Of a stretch of DNA of 64,000 nucleotides, positions 22,316 through 34,374 are shown in pieces. The translations under genes and the position numbers were made by a program. The DNA is taken from contig NC_134026.1 of the NCBI RefSeq assembly GCF_964204645.1, positions 19,424,650-19,488,649 on the forward strand. Direction: 5' to 3'. How positions within the stretch are numbered: position 1 is the first letter of the stretch; every line of letters starts with the position of its first letter. Source of the DNA: Tubulanus polymorphus (lineage: Eukaryota; Nemertea; Palaeonemertea; Tubulaniformes; Tubulanidae). Under the pieces are notes generated by a model, which made no database searches, was not told the origin of the DNA, and was given only the letters and a program-made list of their open reading frames with translations.

Positions 22316-22573
22316 CCCTTTCAGTGTGTCTACATCGCACTGTGGTGTATAAATTGGTGATGGACTTTCCTAGTACGCCGCATTGTGGTGTATTGATGTT
22401 ATTAGTAGTTAGTTTGTATCTATTAAAAGATGGCAGTACCTGTCATACAGTGAAATATTTGTAACTAACGATACACCGCGTATGCCAGTTATTCAACACA
22501 CTAGGATGGTGGAATTTCAAAAAATTGTCAAATTATCTCTCCTTCGGGTATAAATTAGTCAGCGCTGAAAGGG
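22316..22573. mobile_element. piggyBac-type MITE, copy A
   Basis: Flanked by TTAA on both sides (22312-22315 and 22574-22577). The ends CCCTTTCAGTG and CGCTGAAAGGG are inverted repeats. The interior carries imperfect copies of a TACACCGC..GCGGTGTA motif (here CTACATCGCACTGTGGTGTA). Exact TTAA duplication with CCC termini is the piggyBac signature. 258 bp, no ORF. Confidence 0.8.
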
Positions 22574-22756
22574 TTAACTCAATCCTAGGCAGGGGCAGAT
22601 CTAAGTACATTTTAGTTTTGAACACAAACATCCATTTGTTCTGAGATAACGTGTAAATAACGTATAAACAGCTCTGTATCGTATTTAAGCATGTTGAACT
22701 TTGATGATATATATTGTAATGGGTTTTCCTTATAACTCACCTCATGGCACATGGCA

Positions 22757-23020
22757 GAACAGGGCGTACTTCTTTATCAGATCGGAGAATCCGTTTGCCG
22801 TTAGGAGTATCCAAAACCTCCTTTCTGTCGAGGTGGTGTGATTTAGATTTTGTTTGGAGCCAACCGGAGATTTTGTACGGAGACTTCGGAGGTCATAAAA
22901 GAGTACGCCCTATGTTCTTAATGCATGTGCTTGATAATGATGTCACTGGGAAAGCCCTTCAGCATCCTTTATTGAACTTGGAAGCTGAACGGCTTTCCCA
23001 GTGACGTCATCATCAAGAAT
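22757..23020. repeat. Two adjacent inverted-repeat units
   Basis: Unit 1 (about 22757-22915): AGGGCGTACTTCTTTAT is mirrored by ATAAAAGAGTACGCCCT. Unit 2 (about 22930-23020): CTTGATAATGATGTCACTGG and AAAGCC are mirrored by GGCTTTCCCAGTGACGTCAT and CATCAAG around a 20-nt loop. Both look like small TIR elements or fossils of one. Confidence 0.55.
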
Positions 23021-24295
23021 CAAGGTCAAGCATCGATTAGTAGAATGGGAAAAAATTCATTGAAATGTTGCTCATTTTCGTCCAGTATTTCCAAATGGCT
23101 TAGAGCTGATGGACAAAACTTTCTTTATTAATTTCAACCCATATTTCCCTCCTAATGACAACATATCAGCTGTGTATATCCATTGGTTACAATTTGTGCC
23201 ACCAAGAGCTAACAGAAAGTTACTCTCAGAACAAGGATCAACACCGATCAGTTGCTTTTAAAAATGTCTTAGTCACACAAGACCTACGTATAAAAGTAGT
23301 CGTTGGATTTGCCCCTGAGACTTATCGATCTAGAATTAAAAACGATGATTATTCCACAACCTGATGAAATCCCTTTTTAAGTACAGTACATGAGACTTGT
23401 TGAACACATATTGACTAAAAGCATCATAGCAAATATCGATGCAAATATCGTTCATAGTTCCTATGATAGATGAGATTGGCACCCAAACACCTCTACAATG
23501 ATATGCTGGATAAGATCACAATCAATCATGTTCAGATGTCCACTAATAATAATAATTGTTGCCCATCGACAAAACAACCATCAGTCCAATTTCACATGCA
23601 TACTGCGTACTTAAATACGCTAGAAGCTGTCTATGCAAATACTGATGCATGCAGATGGGCCTGACCAAAAACGTCAGACCCGGCCCCCAAGCCAAATTTT
23701 AGTACAGGACATATTATTGCATATGAATTGCAATGGGACAAATTATTGCATAAGAATTGCAACCCTCTAATTACGCACGTGCCACATTTTCTCTGTGTGA
23801 TCGCGGCTATAGTCTAGTCTCAGCTAATTCTATTTACCTGGTACGTGATTGAGATTCAGATTTTAGACCAGCTTTTACATTAAGGCGTAACTGGACGACC
23901 CATGATTTGTGATTAATGAGTATTGCACCATAGCGTCATGCGCTTTGGATTTAAAATAGAATTTGAAATCAGGAACCAAGAACTTATCCATTCCACTTGT
24001 GTGCAATAAACAATACAATAAGCAATGAACAATAAACAATGAACGGTATCAGCTACTTGTTCAGTAACAAGTTGTCCAGTAACCCTGTAGTAGTCACTCT
24101 GAAATAGTTTTGTCATGTTGGCCATGTGAGTCTAAGCAACTTGAATTGTAAATAAACAAATTCATACTAAAAATAGTAACGACTTAAAAGTAATATAACG
24201 ACTTATCTGATGGCGACTAAACGGAATTTGACACACACCATATAAACATCACCCTGATGTACATAACAGACTGGTTCATAATGGTACGTAAACTA

Positions 24296-27200
24296 TCATG
24301 ACGAATCAGCCTTCTTTTGTTTGTCTAAACTCACTGGTAGAAACAGATCACAGAAAATACATATCGCGAAACATATGCTCAGCATTACGAATGCAAAGTT
24401 TACGTCGAATGGATATCCGAGATTCACTCCGCTTGATATTGACCACGCAAACATACTACCACTGAACAATGGCCCGATACCCCTGAAATGAAAATTGAAA
24501 AGTAAAATGTAAATAACAAAGCTCAGATGTTTCTCAGAGAATACAGAACTATTTTCGTTCTCTTTTAGCCAAGTTTGAAAAATTGAAGGTATTCCGAGAA
24601 CAGTGAGCCTGGTGCTGTATTCTAAAGCCAGGCGTAGGTCGGCCTTGCGATGCGATGCGACACGATCGACGTTGCGTCGCAAGTGGGGGTGTAAGTCGGT
24701 TGCAACGCGATTATCGGCGACTGAGTGCAACTAGTTTCTGCCAGTAGCAAAAGTGCGTAGGTCGAAGCGACCCAATCCGCGATTCTGGTTGTCACGTGGT
24801 AAATAAAATTGACACCAAACCACGCAAAGATAGAAAGTATCGAATTCCTCGCTATTACAAGAGAAAAGTCGGTTTCTAACACTCAGAACAAACATAACAA
24901 CTCGCTTGTTGCTTTCTTCTGCAATTTATATTACCACCGACCAGTTCTATTCCATAATTGATAGGCTATTTAGTAATTGTCTTGACAGCTAAAATAATGG
25001 TCTTTATGGTCGAAGCAACATGAATCAAAATGGAGGAGATTAAATTCTCGATAAGAAATTGCATGGAGCCTTGAAAAAAATCTATTTTAAAATGCATCTC
25101 ATTACCATTGTGGGTTCGAATCCCAGTATTACTGGAAATCGCGTCGCTCCCAGTCGCAAGAGCGCGTAGGTCGGTTGCCTCGCAGAAAGTAGAACATCTT
25201 CGACCCATTGCGACTGGTGTCACTGGCAGTCGCAACCAGTCGCAAGCTAGCGCAGGTCGGCGGGTCGTTGTGACGCGATCATCGCTGGTGGTCGCAGTGA
25301 GTCGCAAGCCGTCGCAATGCCGACCTACGCCCGCCTTAACCATCTGAAACAGTTTCCTAGTTGGACATTCTTAAGGGATGCGAATTAGTGACCTATTCAT
25401 TAGGCTCGTTCACACAACGAAATTTAGACCGGACCAAGTGTTCACACGGGCAAAAATACCATTCCAAATTAGACCGGTCTAGTTTAGACCGGTCTAATTT
25501 GGCACGGTCTAAAAGAGCGAACAAGGTCCGGTCAAAATTTTGGGCTGGTGTAAATCTATGCGTGTGGACAGAAACTGGTACCAGGTCCGGTCTAAATCGT
25601 AAATCTGAATCTCTGCGGTAGAGTGTGAGTCCAGTTGATTATGTTTTAGATGCTTTAATTACCGTTTATGTAATTATTTGTAAGTAGTGTTTTTCCTCCC
25701 TATACTATGGAAATGTTAGGAGTGTGATTCGTATTCATATGTTGCGATCATCATCAGTTTTCTTCCATGTTTAAACGACACTTAGAGTTTCATCGTGATA
25801 GAATAGAATCGAATTCGCAAAAATGTCTAAACCTGACAGAGGATTGAATTGGTCTAATGAAGAATGTCCTGCTCTACTTTGAATCTGGAAGCAAGACTCC
25901 ATCCAGGCCCAGTTAATTATCTAGCAGATGGCGACATCTTGTTGGCCCGGTGACAAGCCATTTTATCAACGCGTGTCAAAATGCCTCGTGAACGCTCAGC
26001 AAAATTTGGTCCGGTCTTAATTTGGACCGAACCAGGTACGGACCCATTTAGACCTGTCTAACTAGTTGTCATGTGAACGAGTTATCGTTTGAACGCATAC
26101 ATGTACATATTGTTTGTGAAATATCTGATTGTGAAACGGGACCACAATCCACCTGAAATCATCTACTAGAGAAAGTGATGGCTGTCAATGCCATCGTTCA
26201 ATAGGAGATACTTTCAGCACCACACATGCGAAAACCAAAATAAAGATTCCTGCTATCATTTGAAGACAATCGCAAGGTTGGAAATAAGAAGTCAGTCATG
26301 GTCATTGACCAACGAAATTTTACAAGGTGTTCGAACATGCATCAATCTGTCAGTCACTGCATAGAAATCCCGGCAATTCTGCTTGTATGAGTCAGAAAGT
26401 AGAAATACAATAACCCTAACCCTAAGGACACCCTAGACTCTAAACTACCGGGCATAGATCCTAAGCCTTCTGTGATTCAAAAGCCATCATTTCAAATGCC
26501 TAAATTTCCAAAAGATCGGTCAAAAAATGGATGACAAGATTTCACGACCTGCTGGTCGATGGCTTAACCTTCTCCGTTGTTTTAAGATTTAATTCAGTTT
26601 CGAGTTTATTTTCATAAATAATTCATAGATCATTCTGTGTGTAAAACGGATTTACTCCATATCGCATTAATTCAAGCTCTTAACCTTTCTCCTAATTTGA
26701 AAAGCACTAAAAATCATGGTGCCTGTTATATGGCAGGCACTCTGAAAAAATTACTCGAAAGATATTCGACATACAATTCTAAATGAAATGATTCCAATAT
26801 CCAGGCAAAATGCGACAATGAATAAATATTGCTTACCTTCCAAATGAAATCAATACCAGTGATACTCCATTTATAGCTCCAGACATGTCAGGACTGGAGC
26901 AGTTATTGACGAACATAGATACCGCTGACAGACAGCAAGCGCCTGACAGCCGGATAATGCCAAGGATAAAAACCAATGATATCCACAGCAAGACTGTTCT
27001 GAAATATCAAAATCATCCATATTTGTACTACACCCATGTGAAACAAAAAAAACACGTTTTTTTCAAAACCCACTATCTTATCTGTGACAATAATCTGGAC
27101 TATGAGAAATCTGATTACATTTTGGTATTCGAGATTTCATAAAATATTTGGAATAGGGACTAAGAATACTTTTAATTCAGACAAATCTTTGGTCCCATCC

Positions 27201-30200
27201 AACACTGCAGGGACAAAATAGGGCTAAAACTTGAACTACCAGTTGAAGACGGTGTTTGACTATTCGAACCACACTCAATTTCTACGCTCTATTTTTCCAA
27301 AATCCTGTTTTAACTCTTTTACAGTAAACCTTGCTTTACTTGGACATGACCATCTGGGCTTTTGCCTAGCTCGGACAAAAACGGTATCAATTTTTTTATT
27401 TCCTAACATATTTTCCTATCCTCAACTCGGGCTTTGCATACCTTGCTCCAATTTTGTGCCAGTCTCAGTTAGTCAGGGTCAGCCCCAGTTCAGCAAGGTT
27501 TATTGTAATAAACAGTATTTCCTCGATATCTTAACAACCATTTCTAGAACGCAATGAAGCTGCAACACTTACTTGTCTTGAATGAGGTGAGTAATTGGTA
27601 GAAGCGCTGTCATAATCATTGCTAAGAGGCAGACAATCATGAAAGTCTGAAAGATTTAAGCATCGTGATGTGACTCTTGTTCATAGAATAGGAATTCAAT
27701 TTTGCAATACTCAAGTTTTTGAAATGCACAGGGATTGATCATGATATTTTCAACAAGGGCACTCCATTTCTAGATAATGCCTGGACATATAGCGGATTCA
27801 GTAAAAAAATCTATCCGACTTCATTTTGTAAGAAGACAGTTAAGGATCAAGCAGACATGCTTTCGAATATTCATTGAAGAATCATCTTTCAAGAAAACAT
27901 TTTACCTGATCGGTCTTTTACTGGTTTTGAACTGCCTAATTTCATTTTTGTGTTTTATCCTTATTAGATTGTTATCATAATTTATATTTTGTAAAGCACC
28001 TTAACCCTTTCGCTACGTGTGACGTTTTGGAAACGTCATATGGAGTGACACGTGCTGTGCGTATGACGTTGTAGAAACGTCATGCACCTATTGATTTATA
28101 ACTCGAACGCGTACACAGCAAACAGTATGGAAACGCATGTAAGACAAGATAGTTAGCTTTCTAAACAACAGATGGCGAAAATGCGTCAGTAGTTGGTGCT
28201 GTCAGCCTGTTGAGCACATGGTAATTTGCGCGGGATTGAGATGGCTGCTCGAAAGAAAGTTTTCAGTGCTAATCAAGTTTTAGGCAAGATTTACGCCGAC
28301 GACGACAGTGAAGATGACGATTTAGATGACGGGGGTGATTTCGGACTGGGCGGAGACGACTCTTGGGACGAACTGAAAAAAAAAATTTCTAACCCATCCT
28401 CACCCCCCCCCAACACGCCCCCCTACAGAAAAGGCTGTTGGTATGATTTTTTACTGATTTTCACTAAATAACATCATAATCTTCGATAAAAACGCGAAAA
28501 ATCGGGGTTAAAAACAATTTGAAAAAAATCGAATTTTTCGGAAAATACCTTACGTACGGGGCGGTGCAAGCGTGTACGTAGCGAAAGGGTTAATGAAAAC
28601 GATCTGAAAATCATGAATGTTTAAAAGAAAACCAGACGATACCTTTCTAGCACCAATTTTTCGTTCCAAAAAAGCAAACAAAAACAGCTGTATAATCAAC
28701 ACGGGCACGGATAATATTCCAAGCACCGATCCAATATCATTTGTTTCAAAGCCGAGTCCATCTAGAAAGTAAATAAATATTATCCAATAATTATCAATCA
28801 TTCCAATACTAATGAATATTATTATTGTATTTGAAATCTAAAACGTTGTCAAGCTGGTACTCAACGTGCTAAAAACTGCCACCAGAAAGCAACATCACAG
28901 AATAACTTCTACATGTGATAAATGTCCACCTCATGGCAAACAACTGATTGCTGCTGTGGAATTACATGTATCTGGTGATACTCAGTCTCAGGAGTCCAGT
29001 TACCCCATAAACCTTCGGGGGGAAGCGTAACGCGTGTATTCATTCTCTGGGATACAATAATGCAACGATGCTAGGTTTGACAATAGGAACTAACATTGTT
29101 AAGACTAACAAAAACAGGATAAATCAATTCTATGCTCAAAACGGCAAGATTTTTGCAGAAGCGAGAGACGTTTGAAATAGGAATCCAAACCTAAATGAGT
29201 AGCAGTGGATGCCCAGACCGGAAAAACTTCGTCAATACCAGTTACGGCAGCAGCCATTACAGCATATAGAATGACACTTATTCTAACTTCATGGCTCCTG
29301 AAATAAGTGTAAGTTATAATAGATTTATGTGCATGGTTGATGACGGGTGGTAGTAACCACCCAAAATATTTCTATCCTTCTTATAAACCATTTTAGTCAG
29401 TTCATAATCAAGTAATTTTTATGTTAAGGCAAGCCTATGTGGCCTCAAAGCTGGACGAACTGGAACAAGCACTGTTCATAATATGACAAGCACGTCATCT
29501 GAACCTGGCCTTAAGATGAATCAGAATTTGTAATTAAACATCAGTCGACATGGCTATTAAATCATGGCCACACAATAAATGTACATCTCGCATAGGTAGG
29601 AATAACCTGCTACAAAAAGAATGGTACATTTTACACTTCTGCCCTAAGTGAGCTTTACGAGATTTTCAGAAAACCATTTCAGAAATTTGATAAGTTTTAA
29701 TATTCAACTAGACCTACGTTAACTTGCCTATTTCAACACTGCTTTAAAACCACCGACATTACAATCACAAATCCAAATAAAATATGATTTATGGTCCTAC
29801 GTTATAACCGGAAGTACCAGAAGTACTGGTCGGAGCTATTACACTTACGTTATTGATAGATAAAGCGCACTTTTCTTGAATTTCGACATACGCGATTCTT
29901 CACATTCCGGCGAAATACCCGACGAGTTTCCCGCCATATTTTCTGTCTCATCTTTTGAACACAGTAAACACGTTCTCTTCACATCAGCTTGCATTAAAGG
30001 TTTCATGTTTTCCGACGATTCAGAGTATCGATGATTCTTCGCTCCATTAGTCAGGTTAGGAGCGCTGAATGACATCGAGCGGTCGTTTTTCAAATGCCAA
30101 GGATATTTGTAACGCATCTGATTAAGATCGTGAGTAGATCGGTTCGAGTTCTGTACATCCAGAAGAGCAGATGGAGACTTGCTATACGTCTCATAAAACA

Positions 30201-33200
30201 TGTTCAGCGTTTCGCAACTTTTCATATAGTCATTGATTTTTCTTTGAGACTGTAATATCTGACACTTCTCACAGACATAAAGGCCATTTTCTTTTTCGCC
30301 TGGTCTGAAATGAATAATTCATGATGAAAGGTAAGAGACCCGTTAAATGACAATGTAAGCCTTTCAGATCATCGATAAAGTGTGTACGTATAGTAGTGGT
30401 ATCAAATATCTAACCCCTCAATTTACTTACAAGTTCTCCCATTCTTTTTGAAGTTTTGGTATGCCCCGCTTGGCCGTGCAAAACCTTTCTACTTAATCAT
30501 CTTAGAACCCCAGACTCAGAATTGGGTTTTTACTGCATATGCTGAACTTAATGGACAGCAAATAAAGCAATTGGATGCATATGCTGAATGCTATACAAAG
30601 TACTTGTATCTGCATGAATATCCCAGCGAAGCAGGCATGGACCATCGAAATAATACCACACAAAAAATTCCAGATAATTCTGTATATGTAGGGTAGGAAC
30701 TCTTTGCCTGCCTTTTCAAGAAGTGCTGCCCTTTCGCCAGGATTTCAGTGTTCTTCGGGAATCAATATAATAAGAATATTTTCATCAAATTGGTTTTAAT
30801 TGCTTTTTCAGGTCGAATTAGTAGCATTTCTTCTTAGATTTACAGTCTGTTGCAATCAACAGAACAGAAGTGTATTTTGCAGGTTTTGAATAGATATGCT
30901 ACATCCTTGGAATTCCACGTATCTTTCAAACCCTGCAGGGCCTCTGCTTTCTATTCTTTGCGATTGTCTACTTACTAGCATAAGGCATGAAACTTACAGG
31001 TATTTTGCATGACTTCACAAGAAACAACTTTTAGAAACAAGTCAACCATACCAGTGTGGTTTTGGCAGACAAGTTTCAGTCGTACCAGTACGTGTTTGGC
31101 AGGCAACAACGAGTTAATGAAATGAAATGGGTAAATACACTGGCATGTATGATACTTACTTGTTTTTCTGAAGCGTTTCCTTCAGATGTATAACGGCGTG
31201 AATGATGGCAACGATATATACGAAAAACACGGGTAAACATGGCAGGATGAAAGGGAACTGAGAGAAGAAACCTCCTGCTGCAAACGTATTCGGGTATTTC
31301 TCGACGGGCTGGGCTAGAAATCCTGTAAAACATGAATACTAAAATATTTGTACGTTGTGCATGTAAAAGAGTTTGATAAAATTACAAACGAAAAGAAAAT
31401 ACAATGTTATTTTTTTGGTATTTCCGGAAATGATATGGTGTCCCTTATAAGTGATAGTTTTGTTGTACGGCATGTTATTAAATCTTAGGTTTCTCATTAT
31501 TGTGATAGAATCATAATCACAGGGGCTTATCACATTTGATAATGTATTTGTCCACTCTGAATGACCACTTTCCCTATAAAGTATATATAAAATTATTATT
31601 ATCTTTAAATCTATATGTATAGGAATGTGATAAGCCCCTGCAATCGCCAAGTAGAATTATACAATGTTCATAGTAACAGTTTTTAAATCGAAATTTAACG
31701 TACCAGATATCGCAGGTCCAATCATTTTGCCACATCCAAATCCGAGCACCATAATCGAAATATAAGCACCTTGATTGGAGTTGTCGGATGATTCGTAAAT
31801 AACAGCTTTGATCACCCCGATCACTCCTGAAAAACAAAGAAACAAAGTTTCCATGATGGACAATCTTAGCTGACATGCAAACCAAATTCATCCAGAACAA
31901 ACTTTCATCATCCTCGCTTGGCAGGGATTTGAACCAGACAGCATTGCGCAACTCTGTTGATGAAACCTGCCACAGTACCTCCAATGAGATGGTATGTTCA
32001 ATCACAAATAAATGGATAGCTATAAATTGAATATTACAGGCTTAAAAGAAACTTGATTTGTGATTGGCTAATCATGATATCAGGGCTAAGTGCGCAAATA
32101 GCTGCGCGTTAGGGCTAATCAGGCAAGGTTTCATGCCTTGGTTGAGTCTAAATGCCATAAGGTTCAAATCCATGGTGCCTTATGATGTCATCAAATGCCA
32201 CGACTAAGATATTTTTGGAACTAACCCATGTGGATACATGGATATAAAATAAAACAAACATCGCCTAACACTATATTTGATGAGATTTATGAACTGATAA
32301 TACTGTTACTTTCCTTGTCTTTGACTGATTTAAACCATCTTACTACTGTACAGAAAAGTACTGATTTTCAAGATCAAAGACTCTTATTTTGCTTTGACTT
32401 AAAATGTGGCTGAAGCAATAAAGTGTCTCCAATGATTGCGTGCATGGATTTCAAAAATGGAAAATAAAAATCACCATATGTTAATCCAAAGAAAAATCTG
32501 TTTATGAGAGCAATGATCATTGTCGGGCAAAATCCAAATGTGACTGTCGTCAATGTTTGTAGAGCGAGTGTGATGAGTATGATGGGACGTCGACCGACTC
32601 TGTCAGATAACCAACCCCAGAAATAACTGAAAATATTAACAAACAAGCTCAAAATGATATCGTCGCAAAGCTCAATCCGCTGGGTCCCACCTGATTCTGG
32701 GTTGTGTCATGGTGGATGGGTAGATCATCCTTGGCTTTAGAAGGCTGGGTAATGCTCATAGCATATTCTATACTATAATGATTTTTGTAAAAGGTCTTTG
32801 CAATGATTTCAAGTCGGTTAAAAATGTGTTGATCCTTAGACAGTATATCTATCATATTATCGATCATATTCTACTAAAACCTTGCACGTAATGAACTCTT
32901 ACCTGGCCATAACCCTTCCTCCGTACATCGCAAATAACAAAATTCCTACGTAGTAACCTTTATCTTCTTCTTTATGTCCAATGAACTATCATGAAAGTTA
33001 CATTTTATGTAGTACGCACATCGGGACTAGCGGCGAAACATTGTGGTAAAAGTTTTTGTAAGAGTCAAACCCTGATCTAACGTGCGAATAAACCGAAACA
33101 TTGTGGTAAAATATAACCCTGATCTAACGTGCGAATAATGTGATAAGTTGACTAGAAAATGTTTGTGTTAAGAGGATAATCTTTATGATTAGAATCAGTT

Positions 33201-34374
33201 TTTCCTGAAGCATAAGAATCAAAATCATACAAAGCGCTACTTACCAAAATGTAGGCAGGCAAAAAGGAGGACATGAAGCTTATTGACATTGCCGTTGCAA
33301 ACTGTAATAAATCATCGGTATTTCTTCTGGGGTCATTTGCTCAGAAGTTGGTTTAAGATAATCAGGATAGTTGACGTAGTGACAATTCAGATTTCATTGT
33401 TATTATCGTACTTATCCGCCAGTTAACCAACTTTTGAGCAACTGGTCCCTGGATTTCTTATGAACTGAGTCAATTTTCGTAAGTTCCAAATGATTTGGAT
33501 TAAGTGAAATTTAGCATTTAGTGACGTAGAAGTCACAACTGGATTTTTTCTGAAGAACTTGGAATAGCAGAGTTGAAGGAAAAAAATCATGGGGGATTCC
33601 AGACGTCCTTGAATCCCCCCGAGCATTCAGGACTTGGTTCAATAGCTGTTCGTAAAAGTTCGACTCAGGATTTAAAACACTGCATATGAACTAAGGCCTA
33701 TTTCAACTTATGAGAGTCAAACTTCACCAACTGAGTTATCGGTTATTCTACAGCGGGACAGCGGCTTTTTGGATTATAAAATCAATGAAAGATTTCTCAT
33801 GGAATTCTCATGGTGAATTCGAGAGGTACTTGTGAACTATGTTGAAAAAAACCTTCATGATTTCATGAATCTCTTGGTATATTTAGCGTGAATTTCTCGG
33901 TGATTAACAAATCAATTGGGACGGGGACGTTATTTGGTCAAGTTGAATGGTTTATCGGTATAAAATGGCAAGTGAGATTATGTCCTAATGGGTTGATACA
34001 ACTGTAAGGCACTGTTGATTTCATAAAAAGCAATTTTCATGAATTTAACGCGGGAAATTTTAAACTATCCAAAATATGGCTGTGAAATCGTGAATGTCTC
34101 CATTTTCTTCCGTGAAAATGTGAATTCATAGGCCTACCCCTATTAGTCCCACCTGATTCTACTATTAGACAGTCCGATATAAATTTTCGGTTGGCTTTCA
34201 GAAGGCTAGCAATTATTCTTTGAAAGGATATATCCATGAAAAAACGAGTAAATAAACTTGCTTAAAACTTACCATTGCCGACAACACTACACCTAGTACT
34301 TTCCAATCTAGGGGAGTAGCACCTTCCCTTGAAAGGCGGCAAAGCCCGATCAATTTGGCTTTGACAGACGCCAT
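24296..34374 (-). CDS. MFS transporter, ZIFL-like (paralogue 1, complete)
   Basis: Twelve minus-strand exons: 34374-34273, 33301-33245, 32985-32903, 32626-32475, 31826-31704, 31322-31160, 30304-29849, 29297-29191, 28761-28643, 27646-27573, 26998-26837 and 24482-24296. Phases match at every junction, giving 594 residues. Transmembrane-like segments run throughout. Major facilitator motif A, GWLSDRVGRRP, is at 85-95. The stretch GPAISGFLAQPVEKYPNTF after the fifth segment closely recalls plant ZINC INDUCED FACILITATOR-LIKE proteins, which act as proton-coupled organic or metal-chelate carriers in vacuolar or plasma membrane. Exon 7 encodes a large central loop (about 227-378) with two CxxC pairs (238/241 and 339/342) and a basic SMSFSAP motif (303-309), which may bind a metal. 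Substrate is inferred only by family. The gene shares its exon plan with the paralogue at 55329. A retrotransposon ends 170 bp upstream of its start codon. Confidence 0.87.
24624..25339. mobile_element. TIR element with GTCGCA-rich arms (intron 11)
   Basis: The left end AAGCCAGGCGTAGGTCGGC is mirrored by the right end (complement TTAAGGCGGGCGTAGGTCGGC). Subterminal parts are full of TCGCAA/TTGCGA variants in both orientations, typical of subterminal transposase-binding repeats of hAT-like elements. No ORF and no clear target duplication. The centre holds a B-box-like TGGGTTCGAATCCCA. Confidence 0.6.
25402..26085. mobile_element. TIR element with GACCGGTCTA repeats (intron 11)
   Basis: The left end GGCTCGTTCACACAACGAAA, then TTTAGACCGG, is mirrored at 26020-26085 (complement AACTCGTTCACATGACAACT, then AGGTCTAAAT). 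Many copies of the palindromic-type GACCGGTCTA and GGTCCGGTCTA lie close to both ends. No ORF. Confidence 0.55.
27322..27505. mobile_element. Mariner/pogo-like MITE (intron 10)
   Basis: CAGTAAACCTTGCT and AGCAAGGTTTATTG are inverted ends with one mismatch, flanked by TA on both sides (27320-27321 and 27506-27507). 184 bp, no ORF. Confidence 0.65.
28005..28589 (+). mobile_element. piggyBac relic with transposase N-terminus (intron 9)
   Basis: Exact TTAA flanks (28001-28004 and 28590-28593) and inverted ends CCCTTTCGCTACGTG / TACGTAGCGAAAGGG, with CGTGTGACGTTTTGGAAACG-type subterminal repeats. An 82-codon frame at 28226-28471 starts (after a short lead) with MAARKKVFSANQVLGKI, followed by a run of Asp/Glu/Ser. 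This is the acidic N-terminal layout of piggyBac transposases. The DDD catalytic core is absent, so the element is an internally deleted, non-autonomous copy. It lies in the opposite orientation to the host gene. Confidence 0.8.

Larger units (their letters stand above)
17978..24295. other. Repeat-rich intergenic region between P450 and transporter genes
   Basis: No supported gene. It holds a large inverted repeat block (18530-20170), a downstream duplicate of the P450 flank (18230-18285 and 20925-21190), an AT microsatellite (21581-21610), a piggyBac-type MITE (22316-22573) and nested inverted repeats (22757-23020). Near 24004-24046 there is an imprecise AACAAT/AATGAA microsatellite. The transporter gene ends convergently at 24296. 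Confidence 0.6.

Noticed and set aside
22744-23004. 86-codon plus-strand frame
   Set aside because: It spans two inverted-repeat units and has no recognisable domain.
25112-25124. Perfect tRNA B-box / T-arm (GGTTCGAATCC) suggesting a tRNA gene
   Set aside because: No acceptor stem, D-arm or anticodon arm can be placed at the right distance. It is probably chance or a SINE trace inside a TIR element.
26412-26427. Telomere-like TAACCCTAACCCTAA
   Set aside because: Only about two and a half repeat units in an internal intron. Too short to mean an interstitial telomere.
30448-30696. 82-codon plus-strand frame in a transporter intron
   Set aside because: It lies within intron 6 of the minus-strand transporter. 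No start context, domain or paralogous counterpart in the other gene's intron.
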